Source: UBA1738 sp045655325
Lineage (GTDB): Bacteria; Bacillota; Clostridia; UBA1381
DNA: 55,890 nucleotides
Direction of reading: 5' to 3'
Assembly (NCBI GenBank): GCA_045655325.1
Contig: JAZOOY010000058.1
Coordinates: 1-55,890 of the forward strand
This document shows positions 1 through 7,782 of this stretch, piece after piece. The notes under the pieces were generated by a model. It did no database searches. It saw only the letters and a program-made list of their open reading frames with translations, and was not told the DNA's origin. The translations under genes were made by a program, and so were the position numbers. Every line of letters starts with the position of its first letter. Within the stretch, counting starts at the first letter, position 1.

Positions 1-140
1 GGCTGTTGCTCTAATGCTTTGATTGCAAGGTCAAGGGCTTCATTATCCTCGTCATCAAAACCCACATAGCTATCCTCGTTTTTATCGTTGTAATAGTCCT
101 TTAGGCTTTTTAATGTATTTATTGCTTCTTCATTTGTCAT
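1..140 (-). CDS. N-terminal part of the junction-spanning zinc-ribbon protein
   Basis: This is the first 46 codons of the gene that continues at 55749 on the circle and ends at 55005. The start ATG is at 140-138; it overlaps the stop of the preceding gene as ATGA, which indicates translational coupling. The N-terminus begins MTNEEAINTLKSL and runs into a helical segment ending AIKALEQQ, a common N-terminal module of Clostridia phage proteins. The fragment is partial only because the circle was cut here. See the entry at 55005-55889 for the complete protein. Confidence 0.85.
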   Translation of the reverse strand, partial: MTNEEAINTLKSLKDYYNDKNEDSYVGFDDEDNEALDLAIKALEQQ

Positions 141-141
141 A
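1..141. repeat. Terminal direct repeat, left copy
   Basis: Bases 1-141 are identical to bases 55750-55890. An exact repeat at the two ends of a contig is the usual sign that the assembly ran round a circle (or a circularly permuted genome) and overlapped itself. The 141-base length equals a common largest k-mer of short-read assemblers, so this is probably an assembly overlap and not a biological terminal repeat. A coding frame crosses the junction without interruption, which supports circularity. Confidence 0.95.
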
Positions 142-292
142 TCTGTTCACCTTCCTGCTCTAATGCTTTGATCGCTTCATCTATAATCCACACAAAATGT
201 TCTTTCTTAACGTTCCGTATCCTTGTATGTTTAATACCCCTTGCATTTTCTTTGAGCAATGATAAGAGCATTTTCAATTCCTCATTCGTCAT
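137..292 (-). CDS. Small hypothetical protein, paralogue of the junction gene N-terminus
   Basis: About 51 residues, starting MTNEELKML and ending near AIKALEQEGEQI. It has the same opening (MTNEE) and closing (AIKALEQ) motifs as the N-terminal module of the next gene, so the two look like duplicated copies of one helical domain. I place the start at 292, where ATGA overlaps the stop of the upstream gene and a GAGGG-like binding site precedes it; a longer frame reaches 328. It is an early-operon gene coupled on both sides. Function unknown. Confidence 0.75.
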   Translation of the reverse strand: MTNEELKMLLSLLKENARGIKHTRIRNVKKEHFVWIIDEAIKALEQEGEQI

Positions 293-582
293 TCCACACC
301 ACCCTCTCTGTATGGTGCGTTCCACCATTCCAAGTCAAAACTACTTGCAACTCCAATAGTGGTCATCATTCTGTCACCATTAACGTAGTATTTAAGATTT
401 GGATATAAAGATATAATCATATCTCCATTCGTAGCATTCTTTGGAATCCACCGCTGTGATTCAAGTGCTTGTGCCTTTATATTCATATCTCTTCTATGTA
501 GCCATGCTCCAAATTCCTTACAAGTCAATACCTCTATTACACCTGTTGAACGTTCCCAGATATTTAATTCTTCCTCTGTCAT
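289..582 (-). CDS. Hypothetical early protein
   Basis: 97 residues beginning MTEEELNIWERST. Soluble, with no cysteine clusters or membrane segment. Its stop overlaps the next start, and its own start overlaps the stop of the gene above, so it belongs to a tightly coupled block of small early genes. I do not recognise the family. Confidence 0.75.
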   Translation of the reverse strand: MTEEELNIWERSTGVIEVLTCKEFGAWLHRRDMNIKAQALESQRWIPKNATNGDMIISLYPNLKYYVNGDRMMTTIGVASSFDLEWWNAPYREGGVE

Positions 583-782
583 TTCGCATCCTCCAACTCT
601 TTCAGAACTTCTTCCATCGGAATAGTGAATTGTAAATCAACCGCCTCACATCCTATCGAAAGTGAACAGCCATACTTGTCTCTTGTCACGTTCACAACCA
701 GAGGAACTTCTCCGTATATTTTCATTATGCTCGGCTTACTCATAAGTCCTTTGATTAACCATTGTTTATGTATTTCTTTCAT
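579..782 (-). CDS. Hypothetical early protein
   Basis: About 67 residues from MKEIHKQWLIKG. The start at 782 is preceded by GGAGGCAAGG; a frame with an upstream ATG at 794 is also open, but that ATG has no such site. The middle reads as alternating beta-type sequence (VPLVVNVTRDKYGCSLSIG) followed by a C-terminal helix ending VLKELEDAK. Overlaps both neighbours by four bases. Function unknown. Confidence 0.72.
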   Translation of the reverse strand: MKEIHKQWLIKGLMSKPSIMKIYGEVPLVVNVTRDKYGCSLSIGCEAVDLQFTIPMEEVLKELEDAK

Positions 783-964
783 CCTTGCCTCCAAAATACT
801 ATTTGTTCGAAATAAACTTTGTCTCCACCAACTGTCTCATACCAATCCATCTCGCCCTTATGCTTTCGCATGACAATCCTCTCTTGTCCGTAGATATCAA
901 TGGATATAACTGGCTTGTCACATTCTGGGAGCTTGTCTCGGGTGCTTGTCCATGTTGTTATCAT
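779..964 (-). CDS. DUF551-like small protein
   Basis: 61 residues. The N-terminus WTSTRDKLPECDKPV matches the W-S-x-x-D-x-L-P pattern of DUF551 phage proteins, and the end (FEQIVFWRQG) is close to where that family usually has a W-x-P motif. The neighbouring upstream gene is a clearer member, so this pair is probably an old duplication. DUF551 has no established function; the genes are frequent in early regions of phages and prophages. Confidence 0.75.
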   Translation of the reverse strand: MITTWTSTRDKLPECDKPVISIDIYGQERIVMRKHKGEMDWYETVGGDKVYFEQIVFWRQG

Positions 965-1176
965 TCCGCATCCTCACTTTCTGCCTCGTATGGTTCGGGT
1001 AGTGGCATCCATGCTGTAACCTCTCTATGAGTATCCCATTTTCTGTCCCCACGATATTCACATACATCAACCTCTGTATACATTTGCCCTGACCAACTAC
1101 CTATCCACTGCCACGTTACTATGTAATCACCTTTTATTTCTGGTAATCTATCTTTAACTGAAATCCACTTACTCAT
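961..1176 (-). CDS. DUF551 family protein
   Basis: 71 residues with both family hallmarks: WISVKDRLPE at the N-terminus and TAWMPLPEP near the C-terminus. Starts with an ATG overlapping the previous stop. Paralogous to the gene at 779-964. Function unknown in the family. Confidence 0.85.
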   Translation of the reverse strand: MSKWISVKDRLPEIKGDYIVTWQWIGSWSGQMYTEVDVCEYRGDRKWDTHREVTAWMPLPEPYEAESEDAE

Positions 1177-1364
1177 ACTCCGTCACCTGCCTTCCAATTC
1201 TTAAAAACCTCACCCATAGCCTTATCAAACTCCTTAACCTCTTCTGGGTGGTAATGTATGTACATGGGACACTGCCAAACTTCTTCGCCCCTCGGAGAAG
1301 TACACCCCATGTCGGCATCGTTCCACGAGCATTTCATACAGAATTTTCTGTAGTCATCGTCCAT
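1173..1364 (-). CDS. Cysteine-containing hypothetical protein
   Basis: About 63 residues from MDDDYRKFCMKCSW. CxxC, then a later C and a CP pair (CTSP, WQCPMY), could bind one zinc. A CAGGAGAACGAAG sequence just before 1364 makes this ATG the best start; the open frame extends to 1469. It overlaps the end of the 1354-1566 gene by 11 bases. Unknown function. Confidence 0.7.
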   Translation of the reverse strand: MDDDYRKFCMKCSWNDADMGCTSPRGEEVWQCPMYIHYHPEEVKEFDKAMGEVFKNWKAGDGV

Positions 1365-1566
1365 CTTCGTTCTCCTGTTCAAAAATAGGTCGCATCTTTC
1401 TACTAATGCCATACCCTTGTAAGAACTCTTTGTATAAGTCCTCACATTCCTTATTCCTAAAGGTTGCAAGAATCATAGCTTGATTTCCCTGTTCAATACA
1501 CAAACAAGGCTTTGCTCTATCTGGAAAATGTCTGATTACCAAACTTGTTCCTATTGATTTAGCCAT
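1354..1566 (-). CDS. Hypothetical early protein
   Basis: 70 residues, start MAKSIGTSLVIRHF. Basic and soluble, with two cysteines spaced CLC. It sits in a run of overlapping small genes. No family recognised. Confidence 0.72.
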   Translation of the reverse strand: MAKSIGTSLVIRHFPDRAKPCLCIEQGNQAMILATFRNKECEDLYKEFLQGYGISRKMRPIFEQENEDGR

Positions 1567-1780
1567 CTTTCTCTAACCTCTCTTTCAGTAAATTCACTGC
1601 CGTAAAGCACTCTGTCGCTGATGATGTGTCGAATGAGGATAGCCATTTCTGAACACCCCTCTTGATTATCTTTCTGTTAAATTCACAATCATCATTTGGT
1701 GTCTTGCATGGAATATATCCTTCAAACTCGACACAATATACACATAATCCGTTCCTTATACTCTCTATCAAATCATCCAT
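1559..1780 (-). CDS. Hypothetical early protein with CxxC
   Basis: 73 residues, start MDDLIESIRNGLCVYC. A CVYC pair, then CKTPNDDC, could form a four-cysteine zinc site in the first 35 residues; the C-terminal half is helical (FTAVNLLKERLEKDG). Overlaps both neighbours. Function unknown. Confidence 0.72.
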   Translation of the reverse strand: MDDLIESIRNGLCVYCVEFEGYIPCKTPNDDCEFNRKIIKRGVQKWLSSFDTSSATECFTAVNLLKERLEKDG

Positions 1781-1964
1781 CGCTTGCCACCACCTTCCTT
1801 ACTACTAACCCGTCAATCAGCTTCGCAACTTCTTTTGCCTGTGCCTCGTTATCCCAACTGCCCCAATACCACAAATCCCTTGTCTGTGGACTATATCTCG
1901 CTACTACCCAATCCTCTGTTTCTTCAGGAATGTTATTCACTTCCACGATAAACGACTGCTCCAT
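1773..1964 (-). CDS. Hypothetical early protein
   Basis: 63 residues, start MEQSFIVEVNN. A beta-rich start and a tryptophan-rich centre (YSPQTRDLWYWGSWDN) are followed by a helix (AQAKEVAKLIDGL). It overlaps the end of the nuclease gene by 32 bases. No family recognised. Confidence 0.72.
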   Translation of the reverse strand: MEQSFIVEVNNIPEETEDWVVARYSPQTRDLWYWGSWDNEAQAKEVAKLIDGLVVRKVVASDG

Positions 1965-2520
1965 ATTTCTCTCTCCTTAGTTTCTCTTCATCTATTGCTC
2001 CGTTGCTTGGATTCAATAACTCGATAATTTTCTTTCCGGCATCAGCTTTCTTGCAGAAAACAAAGTCACAATCGTACTTATTTTTCATAGTTATGCAGGC
2101 TTTTGCTAAGACAGCCCCTTTTGTAGCCGTTGGGTATAACTGTTTGCCATTTCGCCAAATGAATAATCTAGGATTCTTCCATGAGAATAGATCATTGAGA
2201 CTTGTGACAGGCTTGTTGTAGATGGTTTTCTTATAATCACAATAGCCGCCATCATCCTCGATTAAGATAATCAGCTTTATACCGCTCTCCTGCGCCCTAA
2301 TAAGCTCTGCTCTGAATCTGTCGTGCTGTTTGCCGCATATATCACCTATAAGTTCCTGAATGTCCTTTTTGGTGTCTACGCATATGCTCTGATTTGTTGG
2401 TAACGTGTAATCTCCTACATAAAGCTTTGTCCGTCTAACCTCTATCCCATTCTTCTCAAAGTATTCAGCTTTTAAATCATGCTTTCCTACTTGGTTTCTT
2501 GTATCTTCTAGGATTATCAT
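1933..2520 (-). CDS. ERCC4-type nuclease
   Basis: 195 residues. The N-terminal half carries the pattern of the ERCC4/XPF nuclease domain: EDTRNQVGKHD at the start, GDYTLP about 37 residues in, VDTKKDIQEL, then HDRFRAELIRAQ and LIILIEDD. The acidic residues in EDTR, GDY and VDTK are the expected metal-binding positions. Enzymes of this family cut branched or flap DNA. In this operon, with SSB, RecT and an SbcC-like ATPase, it probably acts in recombination or replication-fork processing (inference). The C-terminal 60 residues are charged and not assigned. Confidence 0.82.
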   Translation of the reverse strand: MIILEDTRNQVGKHDLKAEYFEKNGIEVRRTKLYVGDYTLPTNQSICVDTKKDIQELIGDICGKQHDRFRAELIRAQESGIKLIILIEDDGGYCDYKKTIYNKPVTSLNDLFSWKNPRLFIWRNGKQLYPTATKGAVLAKACITMKNKYDCDFVFCKKADAGKKIIELLNPSNGAIDEEKLRREKYGAVVYRGSE

Positions 2521-2721
2521 TTACCTCTTCCCCTTTAACTTCTTCACTTGAGCCTCATGGTATTTATCCCAGATAAGACTCTTGTGATACTCTTCTTTGT
2601 TCTTGGCTGAAGCCTCTTGAAACCTTTTAAATTCTTCACAATGGCTATGGCAACCTGTACTTCTGTCCTCACCAACTATTCTTCTGCCGCATCCTTTACA
2701 TGGTGGCACTAACCTTGGCAT
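2521..2721 (-). CDS. Small zinc-finger protein
   Basis: 66 residues. CKGCGRR near the N-terminus and CHSHCEEF about 13 residues later give a likely CxxC...CxxxC zinc site; the rest is lysine-rich and helical. The stop abuts the start of the ERCC4 nuclease. Possibly a nucleic-acid-binding accessory protein; function unknown. Confidence 0.75.
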   Translation of the reverse strand: MPRLVPPCKGCGRRIVGEDRSTGCHSHCEEFKRFQEASAKNKEEYHKSLIWDKYHEAQVKKLKGKR

Positions 2722-3145
2722 TTTTCTCCCCCTTATTCTTGTACAAATACTTATGCTTTAAGGCATCTTTCTCTAAGCATATCGGGCATTGTGTTCGCCC
2801 TGTTGCCGCTTTTCTCTTCCTGCACCTAGTACATATGCCCATAGCTTTGCATTCCTCATATCTTTTTTTACTGCTCTGTCGATTATGTCTCCGAAAATAA
2901 TCTGGATCACGCTCATATCTCTTTTTTGTATATTCATATAATTTTACTGAACACTCTTCACAATATGTCGTTCCTGGTGCGCTTTTTTCTTTGCCACATA
3001 TTCTGCACAATCCATGAGCCAAATAAAATGCAACATCTTCTTGACGGCGCATACGATTCTTCTTCGCACAAAATGAACAGTAATATCCTTCACGGTCTTT
3101 CGGCATATTGCACTGTGGGCATATCCCATATTCCATATGTTTCAT
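2696..3145 (-). CDS. Triple zinc-ribbon protein
   Basis: 149 residues with three repeated four-cysteine knuckles: CPQC/CSFC at about 9-26, CRIC/CEEC at about 47-65, and CTRC/CPIC at about 105-122. They are separated by basic helical linkers (KKRYERDPDYFRRHNRQSSKKRYEE). Repeats of this kind are common in phage early regions. The composition suggests binding to nucleic acid, but no specific role can be assigned. Confidence 0.78.
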   Translation of the reverse strand: MKHMEYGICPQCNMPKDREGYYCSFCAKKNRMRRQEDVAFYLAHGLCRICGKEKSAPGTTYCEECSVKLYEYTKKRYERDPDYFRRHNRQSSKKRYEECKAMGICTRCRKRKAATGRTQCPICLEKDALKHKYLYKNKGEKNAKVSATM

Positions 3146-3163
3146 GCTGACACCACCTTCGGC

Positions 3164-3628
3164 TTATCTAAACGGTAAGCTGTCAAGAATCGCCTGGTCT
3201 GGAATTTTCATAAACTCCGTTTCCTGCTCCTGCGGTATTGGCTGGCCTACTGCCTGAGTATTTGACTGCGCCTGTGATTCTTCATTTCCAGAGTATGTTT
3301 CACCCTTCTTTGCTTTTGGGAACTCAAATTCATCACATATAACATCAGTGGTATAAACCTTGCCATTCTTGCCCTCATAAGAACCGGTCTGAATATGGCC
3401 TCTGATCTCTACGCCTGAACCCTTGTGCATCCATTTTTCACAAAACTCAGCGTTCTTTCCATATGCAACACAATTAATGAAGTCTGCTCCGGCGTCCTTA
3501 CCCTTGCGCTGGCAAGCTAATGTAAATCTAGCCATCTTCATTGTTTCACCACTCTTTGTCTGTATCTCTTTAATGTCAATATCTCGGCTTATAAAGCCTG
3601 AACCGTTCCAAGTATTCAATTCCTTCAC
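3164..3628 (-). CDS. ssb: Single-stranded DNA-binding protein
   Basis: About 151-154 residues. The OB-fold opening (WNGSGFISRD), the central ARFTLAC and DFINCVAYGKNAEFCEKW segments, KGSGVEIRGHIQTGSY and the acidic C-terminal tail are those of phage/bacterial SSB. The tail ends LDSLPFR and not the usual DDDIPF, so the partner-binding tip is altered. Two starts are possible: GTG at 3628, which lies directly against AAGGAG, or TTG at 3619, which is better spaced and gives the usual MNxWNG opening. It is cotranscribed with recombination genes and protects single-stranded DNA during replication. Confidence 0.92.
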   Translation of the reverse strand: MKELNTWNGSGFISRDIDIKEIQTKSGETMKMARFTLACQRKGKDAGADFINCVAYGKNAEFCEKWMHKGSGVEIRGHIQTGSYEGKNGKVYTTDVICDEFEFPKAKKGETYSGNEESQAQSNTQAVGQPIPQEQETEFMKIPDQAILDSLPFR

Positions 3629-3786
3629 TCCTTATCTTCGTAGTCCTCGCAGCTATCCTTAAACTCGGTATAGTCGCAATAATAATCACTTAACTCGTTG
3701 TCACATAAAAACTCGCAATCCTCTTCGTAGTACGGATTAGCGGGCTTGTGATACTTACAGTTGCCACAACAATGTTCATTCTGCAT
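3625..3786 (-). CDS. Cysteine-rich 53-residue protein
   Basis: A short frame, MQNEHCCGNCKYHK to CEDYEDKE, with six or more cysteines (CCGNC, CEFLC, YYCDY, DSCEDY) and a very acidic C-terminus. It ends on a TGA overlapping the GTG of ssb and starts inside the end of the gene above, so it fits the coupled operon exactly. It looks like a small zinc-binding protein. Function unknown. Confidence 0.7.
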   Translation of the reverse strand: MQNEHCCGNCKYHKPANPYYEEDCEFLCDNELSDYYCDYTEFKDSCEDYEDKE

Positions 3787-4090
3787 CTGTCAATTTCTCC
3801 TTTAAACCTTTTAAATCCGCTATAACATCATCTATTTTTGATATAACTAAATTCTTGTCTGGGTTTCGGATAATGCTTCTCCATCTGCCATTTTCCTTCT
3901 TGTGCTGTCTAGTCCATTCATCGTAATATTCCATCCAAACAGCTACATACCATTCGTCAGCTTTTCCTGTGGCAAAATGATCTTTGTCCAACTTTACGCA
4001 CCCGCAAAGAGTAGACTGCTTTTTAAGTATCATAATTTCGCGCTCAAGAGCTTTTTTCTGCTCTATTAGCTCCTGTAATCTATCATCCAT
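3776..4090 (-). CDS. Hypothetical coiled-coil protein
   Basis: 104 residues. Residues 1-25 (MDDRLQELIEQKKALEREIMILKKQ) and the last 25 are heptad-like helices; the middle has tryptophan-rich sequence (EWYVAVWMEYYDEW). Common type in Clostridia phage early regions, no known function. Confidence 0.75.
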   Translation of the reverse strand: MDDRLQELIEQKKALEREIMILKKQSTLCGCVKLDKDHFATGKADEWYVAVWMEYYDEWTRQHKKENGRWRSIIRNPDKNLVISKIDDVIADLKGLKEKLTDAE

Positions 4091-4106
4091 GTATTCACTT
4101 CCTTTC

Positions 4107-4799
4107 TTAGAACGGACAAAGGGATATGTCCTTAGTCACATTATCTTTAAGAAACTCGACTTGAATGTAGTTCGGAATTTCCTCATATATCCGTTTAATC
4201 GCTCGGTCTTTATCCATCGTCACGCCCTTAGACGCATGTGTTAGATACACTCTTCTTAAATGCTTCTGGCAATTCTTTATGATCTTTATTGTTGACTCTA
4301 GGCTGCTGTGGCCCATACATTTATGTTGTATGTTTGGCAGGTTTCCATCTACTAAGTCCTCAATGTAATTGCACTCAACAATTAAGGTATCTATTGGAAT
4401 CGAACTAACATCATAGGGCATGTACTCTAGGTCAATCAGAAACATTATTGTTTGGTCATCTACCCTGATTATGAATCCGCGATTTTCACAACCATTGTGC
4501 GGCACTGGGAATGATTCAATCTTGAAGTCCCCAATCTGTGTTTTAAGCCGCTTGTGTTCTGTATCCATGTAAGGTGTGTATGTCGTGATGCCCATTTTTC
4601 TGATTTTCTCTACTGACAGGGAATGATCCGTATGACCATGACTGCAGATAAGCCCTTCCCAGTTTGCAATATCAAAATCAATTCCCTGCTTTAATTGGTC
4701 TAATGGCAGCCCAGCTTCAATCATTAGATGCTTTCCTGTGTCGCTTGTTAAAACAAAGGCATTGCCAGAACTTGAAGTAGCTATACACTTAAGAATCAC
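4107..4799 (-). CDS. MBL-fold metallo-hydrolase
   Basis: 230 residues. The SHGHTDHS motif gives the HxHxDH metal site of the metallo-beta-lactamase fold (H54, H56, D58, H59). Later ligands are plausible at H100 (VPHNG), D/E in LIDLEYMP, and H in LTHAS near residue 190. The opening LKCIATSSSGNAFVL matches the YycJ/WalJ-like branch that phages often carry. Known activities in the fold include nucleases and phosphodiesterases. Phage MBL enzymes that degrade cyclic-nucleotide defence signals (Apyc1-type) belong to the same fold, but assignment to that role would be a guess from sequence alone. It lies between small unknown genes in the DNA-metabolism operon. Confidence 0.85.
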   Translation of the reverse strand: MILKCIATSSSGNAFVLTSDTGKHLMIEAGLPLDQLKQGIDFDIANWEGLICSHGHTDHSLSVEKIRKMGITTYTPYMDTEHKRLKTQIGDFKIESFPVPHNGCENRGFIIRVDDQTIMFLIDLEYMPYDVSSIPIDTLIVECNYIEDLVDGNLPNIQHKCMGHSSLESTIKIIKNCQKHLRRVYLTHASKGVTMDKDRAIKRIYEEIPNYIQVEFLKDNVTKDISLCPF

Positions 4800-5145
4800 G
4801 CTTTATCACATCCTCTACTTTTGTTTGGCATAAGTCGTATATAAGTGCTTCACAATCACGAAGAATAGCCTTCAAATCTTCATATGTTGTTATACTTATG
4901 GTCAGGTTCATATCGCCATTTTCGTCTATATATGGTTCATTGTTCTTGGCGCTAATCTTTTCTTTCACATCTTCACATTTCTTGTTAAGATGGTATAAAT
5001 CTGCAAATGTCATATAATCACCGTCCTCTTTATATTCTTCTGTCTCTTGACGCTTTTTTAATGTCATTATGCAATCGCCAAGAAGCCAATCTGTATCAAT
5101 CACGGTCACTTCTTCATCACCTGGAAATATCAATGGTTCTGTCAT
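4789..5145 (-). CDS. Hypothetical acidic protein
   Basis: 118 residues, start MTEPLIFPGDEEV, acidic throughout. Helical C-terminal half (YEDLKAILRDCEALIYDLCQ). Overlaps both neighbouring genes by a few bases. No family recognised. Confidence 0.74.
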   Translation of the reverse strand: MTEPLIFPGDEEVTVIDTDWLLGDCIMTLKKRQETEEYKEDGDYMTFADLYHLNKKCEDVKEKISAKNNEPYIDENGDMNLTISITTYEDLKAILRDCEALIYDLCQTKVEDVIKRDS

Positions 5146-5405
5146 ACTTTCCTCTTCTTCATTTCTCGCAAGATTTCCTTGAGAGTATTGCTGATTGCGT
5201 GTAAGTCATCATTTGGATTGTTCAAATATGCTTTGTGTCCCACACTCAATAGCCAAACAACATCCTTTAAGAATGATGTGTTTATCAGCACTCGCTCGTT
5301 TTCGTCTCCGAGACTATGATCTATGATATTTGCTAGTTCGTCTAATACATCACGATGCTTTTCTAAGTACGCATCACTTGTTTCATCTACTTTTAGTTCA
5401 ATCAT
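5142..5405 (-). CDS. Hypothetical helical protein
   Basis: About 87 residues from MIELKVDETSD. The ATG at 5405 overlaps the stop of the methyltransferase gene and follows GGAGAACAGC, so it is preferred to the longer frame reaching 5450. Mostly helical, ending in a basic tail (REMKKRKV). Function unknown. Confidence 0.72.
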   Translation of the reverse strand: MIELKVDETSDAYLEKHRDVLDELANIIDHSLGDENERVLINTSFLKDVVWLLSVGHKAYLNNPNDDLHAISNTLKEILREMKKRKV

Positions 5406-6123
5406 TGCTGTTCTCCATATAATCAAATATTGTTCTTTGTGCCATTTCAATTTCTAATCGTTCTTTGGCTTCCTTGTAATAGGTTTCGTCTATTTCAAAG
5501 CCTACAAACTTATGCCTTGTTCTATAGCAAGCTATAAGGCTTGATGCAGAACCTACATGTGTATCAAGGATAATATCGTTTTCTTTTGCATATTGATTAA
5601 GCAGCCATTCATATAGAGCTATGGGCTTTTGTGTTGGATGTATTCTTTTCTCATTCAACTTTTTATTTCCTTGCTGTATTGTGCCCATTGAAATACTCTT
5701 TCCTTGGAGCATCCCACGCCACATGTAACGGACAATATCTACACGGTTATTTAAACTGCAATATGCGATTTCAGCTCCACTTTGGTCTGAACCGTCATTA
5801 ACTTTGTCCCAGATTATTCGTCCACCGGTTAAAGGATAATCATAATAATTACATCCCCAGATAATCACGTTTTTAGAAACTCGAAATAGCTCATTGAAAT
5901 ATTCCTTATTTGGGGTTTCTTTGTCCCATGTCTTTTTCTTATAATCCCCATCTTTAACATATATCTTTGTTCCGTTTTTCTGCTTAACATATTTACTTCG
6001 ACACCTTCCGCCATCTTCATTTATCCCGTAGGGTGGATCTACAATAGCAAGATCAAAGAACTTGTCCGGAAACTCTGCCATTCCTTTCATGCAATCCATG
6101 TTATAAAATCCAAAGTCTAACAT
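5398..6123 (-). CDS. Orphan DNA methyltransferase (DPPY type)
   Basis: 241 residues. The catalytic motif VDPPYG is at about residue 30, and the SAM-binding loop near the C-terminus is DTHVGSASS, the variant of FxGxG seen in many phage enzymes. A preceding HPTQKP is the family's usual lead-in. DPPY places it with amino-methyltransferases (N6-adenine, or less likely N4-cytosine). No endonuclease partner is adjacent, so the likely job is to protect phage DNA from host restriction. It overlaps the second methyltransferase by seven bases. Confidence 0.9.
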   Translation of the reverse strand: MLDFGFYNMDCMKGMAEFPDKFFDLAIVDPPYGINEDGGRCRSKYVKQKNGTKIYVKDGDYKKKTWDKETPNKEYFNELFRVSKNVIIWGCNYYDYPLTGGRIIWDKVNDGSDQSGAEIAYCSLNNRVDIVRYMWRGMLQGKSISMGTIQQGNKKLNEKRIHPTQKPIALYEWLLNQYAKENDIILDTHVGSASSLIACYRTRHKFVGFEIDETYYKEAKERLEIEMAQRTIFDYMENSND

Positions 6124-6950
6124 TCTTTATCCTCGATCCTGTTCTTTGCTGTTTCGAAATAATTCACATCAATCTCAATACCTATAAAGTTTCTTCCAGT
6201 TAACTTCGCTGCAACTCCGGTTGTTCCACTGCCCATAAAGCAATCAAGGACGGTATCGCCTTCTTTGCTGCTGTTGATAATTAAGTTCTTTATGATGTGC
6301 ACCGGCTTAATAGTCGGGTGGTTATATAGTTTTTTATCTGCTTGATTTATTGGAGTTACATAGTATTTAAACTTCGTTTTATATGTCCCATAGACCTTGA
6401 CACCCTTTTCTCTGGCGAATATTAAATACTCAGTGTCGTTAAGATACGTGCCATTGCATGTCGGGATCGGATTTGTTTTATGCCAGGTTAGTATGTCTAT
6501 GAAACAGCCTTTATCCTCAAAATAGGTTAACAGTTTGCCTACCTGACCTTTGCTGCACCAAACATACATATTTATTTTCTTTAGCACCCGGCATAATTCA
6601 TCTAATATAGATAGATCAAACCCTTTACATATGCTTGAAAGTTCGTTTAAGCCACCTTTCTTGCGTTTCCCCAATGCAGTATTCTCGTGGTATATCTTCG
6701 CGTATTCTTCGTGGTAATCATTGCCTAAACCAGCTTTACCACGTTTGTTTCCATATGAACCACCGCCAGTCGCATCTACAAATTCATAAGGTGGGTCAAT
6801 GATAACCAGGTCTATACTACCTGTAGGTATATCCTTTAAAATCTCATAGCTGTCACCGTTATATAGCTGGGTATCAGCAGATAAATTTATATCAACCTGC
6901 TCGGGTGCCCCTACTGGGATTTCGTCAAATAAAGTTAACTGTTCAAACAT
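6117..6950 (-). CDS. DNA methyltransferase (DPPY / FMGSGT type)
   Basis: 277 residues. IDPPYEF at about residue 50, HPTIKP, then DCFMGSGTTGVAA near the C-terminus give a complete beta-order amino-methyltransferase, with the target-recognition region between them. It differs from its neighbour in the SAM loop, so the two enzymes probably recognise different sites. The start ATG follows immediately after recT, with which it is cotranscribed. Likely an anti-restriction function (inference). Confidence 0.9.
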   Translation of the reverse strand: MFEQLTLFDEIPVGAPEQVDINLSADTQLYNGDSYEILKDIPTGSIDLVIIDPPYEFVDATGGGSYGNKRGKAGLGNDYHEEYAKIYHENTALGKRKKGGLNELSSICKGFDLSILDELCRVLKKINMYVWCSKGQVGKLLTYFEDKGCFIDILTWHKTNPIPTCNGTYLNDTEYLIFAREKGVKVYGTYKTKFKYYVTPINQADKKLYNHPTIKPVHIIKNLIINSSKEGDTVLDCFMGSGTTGVAAKLTGRNFIGIEIDVNYFETAKNRIEDKEC

Positions 6951-6954
6951 TGGT

Positions 6955-7779
6955 TTATCCTTCTGTGAATATGGTCTGCTGTCCTTCTATTATTTCTCCG
7001 GTAGTTGCGTCTACTTCTATAGCTTCTTCAGTGTTGAAGTCTGTCTGATTAGAGTTTTCAGCAACGTCACGCTTTGCCATTTCCTTTACATCTGTCTCAA
7101 CTTCCATTTCTTCATTGAAGTATTTAAGTTGTTCGATGTTGTCAAAATCTATCTCGATTCTCTTGCACAATCTGTGAAGAACGCTCTTAAGGTACATTTG
7201 GTCAGTCCATTGGCTCCATACAACTCCTGTTTTCATCTTTGAGCAGCTACGAACCTTTTCAAGCTGTTCTAAGGACATTTCTTCGTACTGAATACCGCCA
7301 TCCGTAAAGCAGGCTACCGCAAATGCTCCCTGAATCTTTCCATTATTAAATGGCTTTGGCTTGAAAGTAACTCTCGGTTCATTGTTTACAATCTCAACTC
7401 CGTAATCATCACCCTCACGAACCAACTTTGCGTAAATATCCTTGATAGGTCTAATTGAATACTTCTTGCAGAGTTTTACTGCACCCGTGTAGGACTTCAT
7501 AAAGTTAAGCTGCTTGCCATACGGAACTAAGTAAGCCTCTTTGTTCATAAAGTCCAATCCCAGATATGCACCCTTTACAAGCCCGGCTTTAATCTGAGCA
7601 GTTCCATTTGCCTTTGCGAAGTCCTGAAGCTGTGTATTTTCATTCATTACCGCAACTGCGTTGTTTACAAATCTTGCTACATTGAGGTCTTTTGGAAGTG
7701 CATCCTTAACCTCTGATAATGCTGTTGAAAGCTGACCGCTGAATGTATCATTGGTTGCTAACTCTTTCTTGTCTGCCAT
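6955..7779 (-). CDS. recT: RecT-family single-strand annealing protein
   Basis: 274 residues. The core reads AYLVPYGKQLNFMKSYTGAVKLCKK, then VWSQWTDQMYLKSVLHRLCKRI, the hallmark blocks of the RecT/Redbeta-like annealases. The acidic C-terminal tail is typical and usually contacts SSB or nucleases. RecT anneals complementary strands during phage recombination. A GGAGA binding site precedes the ATG at 7779. No RecE-type exonuclease is apparent; the SbcC-like ATPase and the ERCC4 nuclease nearby may supply processing (inference). Confidence 0.93.
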   Translation of the reverse strand: MADKKELATNDTFSGQLSTALSEVKDALPKDLNVARFVNNAVAVMNENTQLQDFAKANGTAQIKAGLVKGAYLGLDFMNKEAYLVPYGKQLNFMKSYTGAVKLCKKYSIRPIKDIYAKLVREGDDYGVEIVNNEPRVTFKPKPFNNGKIQGAFAVACFTDGGIQYEEMSLEQLEKVRSCSKMKTGVVWSQWTDQMYLKSVLHRLCKRIEIDFDNIEQLKYFNEEMEVETDVKEMAKRDVAENSNQTDFNTEEAIEVDATTGEIIEGQQTIFTEG

Positions 7780-7782
7780 AAT

